In this document: piece after piece, positions 6,288 to 13,480 of the stretch | Layout of the letters: every line of letters begins with the position of its first letter | How positions within the stretch are numbered: position 1 is the stretch's first letter | Assembly: GCA_012026715.1 (NCBI GenBank) | Contig: VEPB01000109.1 | Location: 1 to 13,480, forward strand | Length of the DNA: 13,480 bases | Source: Methylococcaceae bacterium | Lineage (GTDB): Bacteria > Pseudomonadota > Gammaproteobacteria > Methylococcales > Methylococcaceae | Direction of reading: 5' to 3' | Made by a program: the position numbers and the translations under genes | Notes under the pieces: model-generated | Told to the model about the DNA's origin: nothing | The model's input: only the letters and a program-made list of their open reading frames with translations | Database searches by the model: none

Positions 6288-7417
6288 CAGGGCACCTGGT
6301 CACCGAGGCAGATTCCGATCAGTCGGGCGCTATGGACCCAGGGGTGATCGACCGGGACATATTTGAGCCGGCCGACCACGTCGTCCAGGGGCACCGGCCT
6401 GATTTCATCGCCGTGGGCGGCGACCAGCACGCCGTAGCGCTCCTTTTCGATCAGGGCGGCGCAGGCGGTTCCGAAACGTGTCGCCAGCACCCGGTCGGCG
6501 GGGGAGGGAGTGCCGCCACGCTGGACGTAACCCAAGATGCTGACGCGCGATTCCAGTCCGGTCTTTTCCTCCAACTGCTGGGCCAACATCAGGGTGTGGC
6601 CGGCGCTGGCGGCGTCCATGTCCGACGGTTCGGGCCTGCTTTTTTTGGAGGGTGATTTCTTTTTGTCATTGGCCGCAGATTCGTCGGCGTTGCGGCGTTC
6701 TCGCGCGGTTTCTCTGGAGACGGCGCCCTCGGCCACCGCCACGATGCTGAAACGCTTGCCGCACCGCACCCGTTTCCGAATGGCTTCGGCCACGATGTCG
6801 ACGTCGTAGGGGATTTCCGGGATCAGCACCACGTCGGCGCCGCCGCCGATGCCGGCCCCGAGCGCCAGCCAGCCGACCTTGTGGCCCATGGTTTCCACCA
6901 CGATGATGCGGTGGTGGCTGTGGGCGGTGCTGTGCAGCCGGTCGATGGCCTCCGTGGCGATGCTCAGGGCGGTGTCGTAGCCGAACGAGATGTCGGTGCC
7001 GACGATGTCGTTGTCGATGGTCTTGGGCAGGTTGATGACGTTGATGCCCTTCTGGGCCAGCCGGTAGGCGTTCTTGGCGGTGCCGGCACCGCCCAGGCAG
7101 ACCAGGGCGTCGAGGTGGTGCTGGCGGTAGATCTCCACCATTGCATCGGTCATGTCCAGCACCTTGCCGCCCACCGGCATCTTGTGGGGCTTGTCGCGGC
7201 TGGTGCCGAGGATGGTGCCGCCGATGGTGAGGATGCCGGACAGGGCCGCGCCGTCCAGTTTGACGGTGCGATTCTCCATCAGGCCGCGGAAGCCGTTCTG
7301 GAACCCGATCAGATTCCAGCCATAGTGGTCGACCGCAGTCTTGCCCACCGCCCGAATGGCGGCGTTGAGGCCGGGGCAGTCGCCCCCCGAGGTGAGGATG
7401 CCGATGGATTTGGTCAT
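6287..7417 (-). CDS. pfkA: 6-phosphofructokinase, atypical active site
   Basis: This 376-residue cytoplasmic enzyme belongs to the PfkA superfamily and should phosphorylate fructose 6-phosphate at C1. Visible motifs are TSGGDCPGLN at 9-18, GTSR at 71-74, GGAGT at 109-113, PKTIDND at 131-137 (catalytic Asp135), ETMGHKVGW at 175-183 and GYVQRGG at 296-302. In E. coli numbering, position 103 is Ala instead of Asp, position 104 is Gly (as in ATP enzymes) and position 124 is Lys (as in pyrophosphate enzymes). The Gly104/Lys124 combination is known from atypical group-III ATP enzymes, so the phosphoryl donor cannot be fixed by reading. Residues about 236-267 are a Lys/Glu/Ser-rich insertion, encoded partly by A5 and A7 runs. 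The ATG at 7417 has GGAG eight bases upstream. It lies 89 bases after the soluble kinase on the same strand and may share its transcript. Confidence 0.92.
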   Translation of the reverse strand: MTKSIGILTSGGDCPGLNAAIRAVGKTAVDHYGWNLIGFQNGFRGLMENRTVKLDGAALSGILTIGGTILGTSRDKPHKMPVGGKVLDMTDAMVEIYRQHHLDALVCLGGAGTAKNAYRLAQKGINVINLPKTIDNDIVGTDISFGYDTALSIATEAIDRLHSTAHSHHRIIVVETMGHKVGWLALGAGIGGGADVVLIPEIPYDVDIVAEAIRKRVRCGKRFSIVAVAEGAVSRETARERRNADESAANDKKKSPSKKSRPEPSDMDAASAGHTLMLAQQLEEKTGLESRVSILGYVQRGGTPSPADRVLATRFGTACAALIEKERYGVLVAAHGDEIRPVPLDDVVGRLKYVPVDHPWVHSARLIGICLGDQVP

Positions 7418-7506
7418 TGTTCTGCTCCGAGGACGCTGAAGTGGCGGTTCGCGCCAGCCTGATTAGTCTCGCCGACGGAAGCAGAGAAATCCAGGTCAGC
7501 GCTTTC

Positions 7507-9675
7507 CTATGGGCTGGCGGGTCCACCGGATTCGCCTTCGGAGCACCGCTGTGCCTCCGGCGCTCGGCCAAGGAGACGGCTTGCCGGCAGGCTGAAACCG
7601 ATGACAGCGCCTTCGCCGGGACGCCCGTCGGCCCAGATCCGGCCACCGTGGCGTTCGACGATGCGTTTGACGATCGCCAGGCCGATACCGGTGCCTTCGA
7701 ATTCCTCGATGCCGTGGAGCCGCTGAAATACCGCGAACATTTTGTGTGCGTAGCTGGGATCGAAACCGACGCCGTTGTCGCGGACGCAAAAGCTCGGTTC
7801 GCCTTCCTTCACGGTTCCGCTGATCTCGATTCGGGCCTGATCGCGGGTACGGCTGAATTTGATGGCATTATCGATCAGGTTGGCCCAGACTTGGCGCAGC
7901 ATGGCCGGATCGCCCCGGACGCCGGGCAAATCGCCGAGTTTGAAATCGACTGCGCGGCCACCGCGAGCCGCGTTCAGATCATGCCAGACCGTCTCGGCCA
8001 GCCGATTCATGTCGACTTCGACATCGCGCAGTTGGATGCGGCTGGACCGGGAGAACGCCAGGATGTCGTCCAGCAGCTGGGACATTCTGGCGGCGTTGCT
8101 GCGCACGACCGTGATCAGCCGGCGTCCCTCGCCGTCGATGCCATCCAGGTATTTTCTCTCGAACTGTCCGGAGAAACCGTCGATGGCCCGAAGCGGGGTT
8201 CGCAGGTCGTGGGACACCGAGTACAGGAAGTCTTCCAGCTCTCGGTTGGTGACTTCCAGCGCCTCGGTGCGTTCCGCCACCAACTCTTCGAGATGCTCGC
8301 GGTGCTTCAGTAGCTCCTCCTCGGCGCGCTTGCGTTCGGTGATGTCGCGATCGATGCCGCGGTAGCCCTTGAACTGGCCGCCGTCATCGAATACCGGTAC
8401 GCCACTGGTTTCAAGCACCACCGGATGGCCATCGCGGTGCAGATTGATATTCTCCAGGTTGTGTATGGGCAGCCGGTTCGCGAACAACTGGTCGACCAGG
8501 GGGCGTAGTCGCCGCGCCTCGGACTCCGCCATGAATTCCAGGCAAGACTTGCCCATCACTTCTTCCGGACGATAGCCCAGAATATCCAGGACCTTGGGGC
8601 TGGAATAGAGATAACAGCCCTGTTGATCGACTTCCCAGATCCAGTCGCTGGTCGACTCGATCAGTGCGCGGTATTTCTCTTCGCTGGCGCGCAACAGTTC
8701 CTCGCCGCGAAGTTTTTCCTGCTGGGCCCGCAGCAGCCGGATCCCTTGGGCGAGGTTGGCCGCCAGCTCGCACAGCAGTTCGCATTCCTCGGGTTCGAAG
8801 GCGTTGACCTGGTCGGCATACACGGTCAGTACGCCGAGGCAAAGTCCGTCAGTTCCCAGGGGGAAGGCGGCGCTACTCAGGTAGCCCCGTTTCAGCGCCT
8901 GCTCGCGCCAGGGGGCGAACGACGGGTTGTTGAGCGAGTCGGCATTGACGACCGGTTGGCCGGTTCGGATCGCCAGGCCGGCGGGGCCGCAGCCGTGTTC
9001 GCCATCGGCCCAGGTGATCCGGGCGGTTGCCAGATAGCCGTTCTCGAATCCCGACTGGGCGACCGGCCGCACGGTCTTTTCCGGGTCGGTCTCGGCCAGG
9101 CCAATCCATACGAGGCGGTAGCCGCAGACCTGCTTGACGATGTCACAGGCTTCCTGCAACAGTTGATCCTCGCTGGATGCGATGGCCACCAGCCGGTTGC
9201 AGGAACTCAGGGCTCGGTAGGCCCGATTGGATTTTTCCAGAGCGGCGGTGTGTTGGTGGATTTGCTCTTCCAGCCGGGTTTGCAGCCGCCGCAGCGCCAG
9301 ATGAGTTCTGACCCGCGCCAGCAGCTCCTCACGCTGAAACGGTTTGGAGATGAAATCGACTGCGCCGAGCGCAAAGCCCGCCACCCGTTCTTCCACCTGA
9401 TCGGCGGCGCTGATGAAGATGACCGGAATCTCCCGGGTCTTCGAGTCCGCCTTGAGCCGCCGGCAGACCTCGAAACCATCCATGACCGGCATCCGCAGGT
9501 CCAGCAGGATCAGCTCAGGCGGGTTGAGCTCCAGCGACCGCAAGGCCAGTTCGCCGCCATCCGCGGTCAGCACGCGGTAGCCCTCCGCCGCCAGGGCGTC
9601 GCGCATCAGGCGCAGTGACGAGGGGGTGTCGTCGACGATCAGAATGCAGCCCTTGCGGCTGGCCGGGTCATCCAT
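7507..9675 (-). CDS. Soluble sensor histidine kinase, REC-GAF-PAS-HisKA-HATPase
   Basis: The 722-residue protein starts with a receiver domain (about 9-125) carrying Asp15/Asp16, phosphoacceptor Asp59 (ILLDLRMP) and Lys111. A helical linker leads to a GAF domain (about 155-315), then a PAS domain (about 332-450, closing with GIDRDITERK). HisKA has the phosphoacceptor His489 in SVSHDLRTP. HATPase_c shows an N-box (NLIDNAIKFS, 599-608), G1 DNGVGFD (633-639) and G2 GTGIGLAIV (661-669). There are no membrane segments, so it senses a cytoplasmic signal or is driven through its receiver. The ATG at 9675 overlaps the stop of the upstream hybrid kinase by 8 bases and gives a receiver-length N-terminus; an in-frame start at 9813 would add 46 residues with no domain. 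The layout resembles bacteriophytochrome-type kinases, but I see no chromophore-binding Cys. Its target regulator is not in the window. Confidence 0.92.
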   Translation of the reverse strand: MDDPASRKGCILIVDDTPSSLRLMRDALAAEGYRVLTADGGELALRSLELNPPELILLDLRMPVMDGFEVCRRLKADSKTREIPVIFISAADQVEERVAGFALGAVDFISKPFQREELLARVRTHLALRRLQTRLEEQIHQHTAALEKSNRAYRALSSCNRLVAIASSEDQLLQEACDIVKQVCGYRLVWIGLAETDPEKTVRPVAQSGFENGYLATARITWADGEHGCGPAGLAIRTGQPVVNADSLNNPSFAPWREQALKRGYLSSAAFPLGTDGLCLGVLTVYADQVNAFEPEECELLCELAANLAQGIRLLRAQQEKLRGEELLRASEEKYRALIESTSDWIWEVDQQGCYLYSSPKVLDILGYRPEEVMGKSCLEFMAESEARRLRPLVDQLFANRLPIHNLENINLHRDGHPVVLETSGVPVFDDGGQFKGYRGIDRDITERKRAEEELLKHREHLEELVAERTEALEVTNRELEDFLYSVSHDLRTPLRAIDGFSGQFERKYLDGIDGEGRRLITVVRSNAARMSQLLDDILAFSRSSRIQLRDVEVDMNRLAETVWHDLNAARGGRAVDFKLGDLPGVRGDPAMLRQVWANLIDNAIKFSRTRDQARIEISGTVKEGEPSFCVRDNGVGFDPSYAHKMFAVFQRLHGIEEFEGTGIGLAIVKRIVERHGGRIWADGRPGEGAVIGFSLPASRLLGRAPEAQRCSEGESGGPASP

Positions 9676-12508
9676 TCGGTGGTGCCATAGAGTTCTGGGC
9701 AATGCGGAGAATCCGGGTGTACTCCAGGTTGTCCGCATGGCGTCTGAGGCTGTGCGCAAGCCTCGGGTCGATTTCGGCGATGCGTTGAATTGCGGCGCCG
9801 ATCCTGTGCTCATCGAGGGAACTGACCGCCTCGATCAGTTCACGACGCAGCGGCTCCGAGAGTTTGGCCGATTGCCCCGCCGAACCGGGGGTAGCCGGGG
9901 TATCGGCATCCTTGTAAACATACCGGACCCCCAGGTATTTGGCCATGCACTGAAAGATTTCCTCGGGTCGGAACGGTTTGCGGACCAAGTCGTTCAAGCC
10001 GCATTGCAGCATTTCATCCCGCTGTTCCGTGAATACCGAGGCGGTCAGGGCGACGATGGCGATCCGGTCGCCGCCGGGCAACGCCCTGATGCGCCGGGTT
10101 GCCTCCAGCCCGTCGAGCACCGGCATGCGCCGATCCATCCAGATGAAGTGGGGCGACCAGTCGCGGAATGCCTCCACGCCTTCGAGGCCGTTGACGGCGA
10201 CCTTGACCCGGAAGCCGGCCCGCTCCAGCAGTTGCTTTAGCAACAGCGCGTTTTCCGGCCGGTCTTCGACAATCAGGATGCGGTATTCCGGTTGCCCCGG
10301 CTCGAGACCCTGCACCGTGCCGGGCTCGGGCGGGACCGCGGCGGCGAACTCTTCCACGGCGGGTTGGGCCGGCAGTTCAATCCGGAATGTCGATCCGCGG
10401 CCGGTGGCGCTTTCCACGGTCAAGGTGCCGCCCATCAACTGGACGAATTGGCGCGATATCGCCAGTCCCAGCCCCGTGCCTTGATGGCCGCCGGCTTTGC
10501 CGACCTGGATGAAGGCATCGAAGATGCTCGACCGGTCCTCCGCGGCGATGCCGATCCCCGTGTCGGTGACTTCGATGACCAGCCGCAACGGAGCCTGCTT
10601 GGGGTCGATCCGGCAGCGCAGCGTGACACTGCCCTGCTCGGTGAACTTGATGGCGTTGCCCACCAGATTGGTCAGTACTTGGCGTAGCTTGGCGACGTCG
10701 CCGAGGATCTGCCGCGGCAGCGGCGGCATAGGGGCTAGCTGTAGCCGTAGGCCCTTGGCCTCGGCCCGGCCTCGCATGAGGTCGCAGACGTCGTGCAGCA
10801 GGGCGGTGACGTCGAACGGCGCCAGATTCAGCTGGATGTGGCCCGCTTCGATCTTCGCCACGTCCAGCACATCGTCGACGAGGCTCAACAGGTGCGCGCC
10901 GCTGCGATTGATGATGCTCAGGCTGGCCTGTTGGGACTGCGGGGTATCGGGGTCGTCCTGCATGAGTTCGGAAAAGCCCAGGATGGCGTTTAACGGGGTC
11001 CGCAGTTCATGGCTCATGTTGGCCAGGAACAGGCTTTTGGCGCGGTTGGCGGCTTCCGCCTTGGCCATTGCTTCCGCCAACTCGGCGGTGCGCTCCCGCA
11101 CCCTCTCCTCCAGATGGTCTCGGTAGCGGATGATTTCAGCCTCCGCCCGTTTGCGTTCGGTGATGTCACGGCCGATGGAGACCACGCCCCGCACCTTGCC
11201 GCGCTCGTCGCGCTCCGGTAACAACCGGAGCAGCCGGTGGCCCGGCTGGGCATCGTTTGTCGCCCAGGGCATCTCGAAGTCGAGAATTCGGCCGGAGTCC
11301 AGTACCTCTCGCAGCTTGGCCTGGTAGGCGCCGATCTCGCGGGAGTCGGGAAAGGCCTGAGTGGGCGTGTGGCCGAGGATGATTCCTCCCGAGCCGGAGC
11401 TCCGTGCGGCACAGGGGTTCAGATAGACCGCCCGGCATTGGTCGTCGTAGCGGACGATTTCGTCGGGCCAGCCCTCCACCAGTCCACGGAATCGTCTTTC
11501 GCTTTCGCGCAACGCAGACTGCGCCTCCAGCAACTGGTCGCGCTCCCGCAGCAACAGGCCTTGGCGGATGGTGGCCAGGACGATGACGGTGAACGATCCG
11601 GCCAGGGTCGCTGTCCGGACGATGGAGGGCAGGGCCGGATGGGTGACGGTCGCGATCACCGCCCCACTGGCGACGATCACACTCAGTAGCGGAAATAGTC
11701 GCAGCAGGCCTTCGCAGTATCGGTCCCGCGCCGGGTCGGAACTGTGCTCCAGGCGCCAGTGGGCGATGCCCAGGCCGGCGGCCAGCACGGCGACGGAAAA
11801 GGAGACGTTGAGCTCGTCACCGTCCAGGGTGACGCCGTCCAGGGCCATCAGGTTCCAGCGCATCCAGCTCCAGGCCGTGACCGCCACCGCCGGCAGGAAG
11901 AGCCACAGGCTCGGGGTGCTCTGCAACCGGAGAGCGGGGATCATGACCAGACCGATGCAGGTCGCCATGAGCAGCGAAACCGGGTAGGCGACCAGCACCG
12001 TCAGCGCCAGCAGCTCCAGCTCGCCTCGCTTGGGGAGATAGAGCGCAAGCACCAGGGTGAGGGACGCCACCGACAGGGACAAGGCATCCAGTTGGATGGC
12101 GGTGCGCTCCTGAGGTGGTGAGCCGTGGCGGACGATTTGAATCAGGCCGATGCAGAAGCCCGGGCCGAGCCACAAATAGAAGAGGTCGGAAGGGGAGGGA
12201 AAAGCGGTGTAGACCAGCACGGTCTGGATGTCCCAAGCGATCTGTCCGAGCGCGTAGCCGGTGAGCCCCGCGGCGAACCAGATCAGGCCGGCGGCAGTGC
12301 CCGTCCCTTTGTAGCGGTACCAGCCCAGCCAGCCGAGGATCGCGGCCGCTGTGGTACCAGCGGTCCAGTGCAGGTTGTCGAAGAACTTGATCCAGCCAGG
12401 TTCCTCCGCAAGCTGAATGCCGACCATGCCTCCTGCGATTCCGGCAGTTCCGGCGAGTATGCTCAGACCTTCCACGGTGTGGAAGCGACGATGTGGCAGG
12501 CGCGTCAC
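9668..12508 (-). CDS. Membrane hybrid histidine kinase, 10TM-PAS-HisKA-HATPase-REC
   Basis: This 946-residue inner-membrane protein begins with about ten hydrophobic helices over residues 13-316, a sensor region I cannot assign to a named domain. A short coiled coil leads to PAS (about 335-452, ending SIGRDITERK), then a second coiled coil. HisKA has His500 in NMSHELRTP. HATPase_c shows N-box Asn618, G1 DTGIGI (649-654) and G2 GTGLGL (677-682). The receiver (about 742-860) has Glu748/Asp749, phosphoacceptor Asp792 and Lys844. The last 70 residues form a helical segment also seen after receivers in other hybrid kinases; it lacks an HPt-like His-x-x-Lys-Gly. The start is GTG at 12508, with AAGGAGAGG about 10 bases upstream. 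Its stop overlaps the start of the soluble REC-kinase by 8 bases, so the two are probably made together and may exchange phosphate. Confidence 0.93.
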   Translation of the reverse strand: MTRLPHRRFHTVEGLSILAGTAGIAGGMVGIQLAEEPGWIKFFDNLHWTAGTTAAAILGWLGWYRYKGTGTAAGLIWFAAGLTGYALGQIAWDIQTVLVYTAFPSPSDLFYLWLGPGFCIGLIQIVRHGSPPQERTAIQLDALSLSVASLTLVLALYLPKRGELELLALTVLVAYPVSLLMATCIGLVMIPALRLQSTPSLWLFLPAVAVTAWSWMRWNLMALDGVTLDGDELNVSFSVAVLAAGLGIAHWRLEHSSDPARDRYCEGLLRLFPLLSVIVASGAVIATVTHPALPSIVRTATLAGSFTVIVLATIRQGLLLRERDQLLEAQSALRESERRFRGLVEGWPDEIVRYDDQCRAVYLNPCAARSSGSGGIILGHTPTQAFPDSREIGAYQAKLREVLDSGRILDFEMPWATNDAQPGHRLLRLLPERDERGKVRGVVSIGRDITERKRAEAEIIRYRDHLEERVRERTAELAEAMAKAEAANRAKSLFLANMSHELRTPLNAILGFSELMQDDPDTPQSQQASLSIINRSGAHLLSLVDDVLDVAKIEAGHIQLNLAPFDVTALLHDVCDLMRGRAEAKGLRLQLAPMPPLPRQILGDVAKLRQVLTNLVGNAIKFTEQGSVTLRCRIDPKQAPLRLVIEVTDTGIGIAAEDRSSIFDAFIQVGKAGGHQGTGLGLAISRQFVQLMGGTLTVESATGRGSTFRIELPAQPAVEEFAAAVPPEPGTVQGLEPGQPEYRILIVEDRPENALLLKQLLERAGFRVKVAVNGLEGVEAFRDWSPHFIWMDRRMPVLDGLEATRRIRALPGGDRIAIVALTASVFTEQRDEMLQCGLNDLVRKPFRPEEIFQCMAKYLGVRYVYKDADTPATPGSAGQSAKLSEPLRRELIEAVSSLDEHRIGAAIQRIAEIDPRLAHSLRRHADNLEYTRILRIAQNSMAPPNG

Positions 12509-12689
12509 GGACGGTATCCCTCTCCTTAAATTGGCCGATGCCGATCCGGCCTGCAGTTCGCGGGGCAGCAGCAGGTGCTGGCCCGCTATCCAATACTATC
12601 GGTACATCCTATGGGGTTTTCAAGCTGATGGCGATCAAGGCCGATTGCGGAACTCCGGCCGTCACGGATTGCGACTTCGTCGTCGGCGC

Positions 12690-12705
12690 TGTGATCTTTC
12701 GCACA
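12690..12705. promoter_or_regulatory. CRP/FNR-family-like palindromic site
   Basis: TGTGA-TCTTTC-GCACA matches the CRP consensus TGTGA-N6-TCACA at 9 of 10 conserved positions. It can also be read as CTGTG-N10-CACAG (12689-12708), a perfect 5-base inverted repeat. It lies about 180 bases upstream of the hybrid kinase GTG, so it would regulate only a distal promoter of that gene. Whether the host has a CRP/Vfr-type regulator is unknown. Confidence 0.3.
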
Positions 12706-12716
12706 CAGATCAATCG

Positions 12717-12741
12717 TTGAAGGAATCTCCTTGAAGGAATC
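12717..12741 (+). repeat. Two 11-bp direct repeats, 14-bp period
   Basis: TTGAAGGAATC occurs at 12717-12727 and exactly again at 12731-12741, separated by TCC. The second copy supplies the -35-like hexamer of a plus-strand promoter candidate. The repeats may be half-sites for a regulator or a small tandem duplication. Confidence 0.5.
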
Positions 12742-12758
12742 GCGCGAGGATGTAAAAT
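12731..12758 (+). promoter_or_regulatory. Plus-strand promoter candidate inside the intergenic region
   Basis: TTGAAG (12731-12736, 4 of 6 to the -35), a 16-base spacer and TAAAAT (12753-12758, 5 of 6 to the -10) form a plausible sigma70 promoter. It points right, away from the hybrid kinase and towards the 3' end of the minus-strand GGDEF gene. Any transcript would be non-coding or antisense. No clear protein starts within the next 300 bases. Confidence 0.3.
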
Positions 12759-12964
12759 TAATAACGTATTCCCTGCAGCGTTCGAGGCGTTCTGGGTTTT
12801 TTCTTGAGCCTAATTCATAACCCCGGGAGCCTTTGAGACAGCGATGTGAGCATGTCCGCGCCCTGCGCGGAAAGCCTGATTCGCAACTCGCAGTTCCCAC
12901 CTGAACCATCGGTTCAAGGGCGAAAGTTCGCTACGGCGCAGGCGGGGAATACCTCCCTTCAGGT

Positions 12965-12988
12965 GGCCACCCGCGTCTCGGGATGGCC
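12965..12988. other. GC-rich hairpin
   Basis: GGCCACCCG (12965-12973) and CGGGATGGCC (12979-12988) pair over nine bases with one bulge around a 5-base loop. A smaller perfect palindrome, TGAACC-ATC-GGTTCA, lies at 12902-12916. Neither is followed by a U-tract on either strand, so they are not classical terminators. Confidence 0.35.
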
Positions 12989-13072
12989 CACAACCCCCGT
13001 GCTCATCAGGCCCGTATCGGAAGTCGGTTCGGGGCGCAATCAAACGCTGAATTCGGTTCGGGCAGCCGAATG

Positions 13073-13120
13073 GTCTTGCGAGGTTCCGAATCCTGGCGAA
13101 AGCCTGTGTATCGCAACGAC
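13073..13120. other. Long imperfect hairpin with GAAA tetraloop, possible structured RNA or 3' end
   Basis: GTCTTGCGA (13073-13081) pairs with TCGCAACGAC (13111-13120) over nine bases with one bulged base. Inside, CTGGC-GAAA-GCCTG (13093-13106) forms a short stem with a GNRA tetraloop on the plus strand. It begins 38 bases downstream of the GGDEF stop on the minus strand. It may be the 3' end of that transcript or part of a plus-strand RNA. Confidence 0.3.
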
Positions 13121-13158
13121 CGCGATAGCAAGGCGACTGGCGAAGATGTCCTGCCCTG

Positions 13159-13480
13159 CTAGCCAGGATGATAGAAGCGGTAGCCATTTCTTCCCTGTTC
13201 CTTGGCCGCGTACATCGCCAGATCTGCCTTTTTCATGAGTTCCGTTGCATCGTCGGTGCCGTCGACGGGATAGATGGCGATACCGATACTGGCCGTGATG
13301 TTCATGGTATGGGGATGGACGACAACGGGTTCGCTCAAGGCTTGGATCATCTTGGCGGCGACGACTGCAGCATCCTGAGGGTGGGCGATTTCCGCCAAGA
13401 CGACGACGAACTCGTCGCCGCCCTGTCGGGAAACGGTGTCGCCGCTACGCACGCAGACCGTTAGCCGGCCGGCGACGATC
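13159..13480 (-). CDS. GGDEF diguanylate cyclase, C-terminal fragment (N-terminus outside window)
   Basis: The last 106 residues of a GGDEF protein are visible; the frame stays open to the right edge and ends at TAG (13161-13159). An intact GGDEF is followed by VVVLAEI, and RSGD lies five residues before it, the canonical RxxD inhibitory I-site. The closing blocks ITASIGIAIYP, LMKKADLAMYAAKEQGRNGY and a short YHPG tail are typical of the domain. The protein ends directly after GGDEF, so no EAL domain follows. It should make cyclic di-GMP; its sensory part cannot be seen. An apparent GTG start at 13452 is internal to the domain and should not be used. Confidence 0.9.
   Translation of the reverse strand, partial: IVAGRLTVCVRSGDTVSRQGGDEFVVVLAEIAHPQDAAVVAAKMIQALSEPVVVHPHTMNITASIGIAIYPVDGTDDATELMKKADLAMYAAKEQGRNGYRFYHPG

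Larger units (their letters stand above)
12509..13158. other. 650-bp intergenic region with regulatory-looking sites
   Basis: It separates the hybrid kinase start (left) from the end of a GGDEF gene (right), both on the minus strand. It contains a CRP-like palindrome at 12690-12705, two direct repeats and a plus-strand promoter candidate at 12717-12758, and hairpins at 12902-12916, 12965-12988 and 13073-13120. The stretch 12750-12770 is the most AT-rich of the area. Several open frames of 107-130 codons cross it on both strands, but none has a credible start site or recognisable protein. Confidence 0.6.

Noticed and set aside
6640..6646. A7 run in pfk as a programmed -1 frameshift site
   Set aside because: The run is not in the X-XXY-YYZ register and the zero frame continues into conserved Pfk sequence.
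12717..12741. Direct repeats as a CRISPR array
   Set aside because: Only two 11-base copies with a 3-base gap; no spacers or cas genes.
13003..13009. CTGATGA on the minus strand resembling a hammerhead ribozyme core
   Set aside because: No GAAA follows a stem II and no cleavage-site stem is present.
13082..13093. GGTTCC-GAATCC resembling a tRNA T-arm
   Set aside because: The loop is one base too long, the stem is mismatched and no acceptor, D or anticodon arm can be built around it.
12586..13238. Open frames of 107-130 codons on both strands of the right-hand spacer
   Set aside because: No ribosome sites, no domains, and they overlap each other in different frames; one runs into the GGDEF gene antisense.

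Overview
This window is GC-rich, densely coding DNA that reads as a gammaproteobacterium. The basis is an EmrE-type SMR exporter, FIST/GGDEF and hybrid-kinase signalling proteins, and two kinds of short palindromic intergenic repeat of the sort scattered through Methylococcaceae and purple sulfur bacteria. A methanotroph-like or Chromatiales-like host is my best guess; nothing here proves the genus.

Left to right. (1) 1-1340, minus: the N-terminal 446 residues of a secreted multiheme c-type cytochrome with an IPT/TIG domain; the gene runs off the left edge. (2) A 456-bp divergent intergenic region with a cluster of TGCA half-sites. (3) 1797-4084, plus: a FIST-domain protein (NosP-like haem/nitric-oxide sensor family) whose stop overlaps the start of a PAS-GGDEF diguanylate cyclase. 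(4) A 135-bp palindromic element (4151-4285), then an unrecognised 311-residue protein with an NlpC/P60-like Cys/His signature. (5) A convergent EmrE-type exporter (minus). (6) A 501-bp gap with a second repeat (6039-6134). (7) 12508 to 6287, minus: a 10-TM hybrid kinase (PAS-HisKA-HATPase-REC), an overlapping soluble kinase (REC-GAF-PAS-HisKA-HATPase), then a phosphofructokinase with unusual active-site residues and a Lys-rich insertion. (8) A 650-bp gap with a CRP-like palindrome, direct repeats and a plus-strand promoter candidate. (9) The C-terminal 106 residues of another GGDEF protein (minus), cut by the right edge.

Taken together, the window is a signalling-rich stretch. The FIST plus diguanylate cyclase pair looks like a ligand-sensing c-di-GMP module. 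The two overlapping kinases place a C-terminal receiver directly next to an N-terminal receiver, which suggests a branched or two-tier phosphorelay whose output regulator is not in the window. The strongest candidates for something undescribed are the NlpC/P60-like orphan, the FIST-DGC module divergent from an extracytoplasmic cytochrome, the kinase pair with its unfamiliar 10-TM sensor, and the phosphofructokinase with mixed phosphoryl-donor determinants. All domain calls come from reading motifs by eye; no database search was run.
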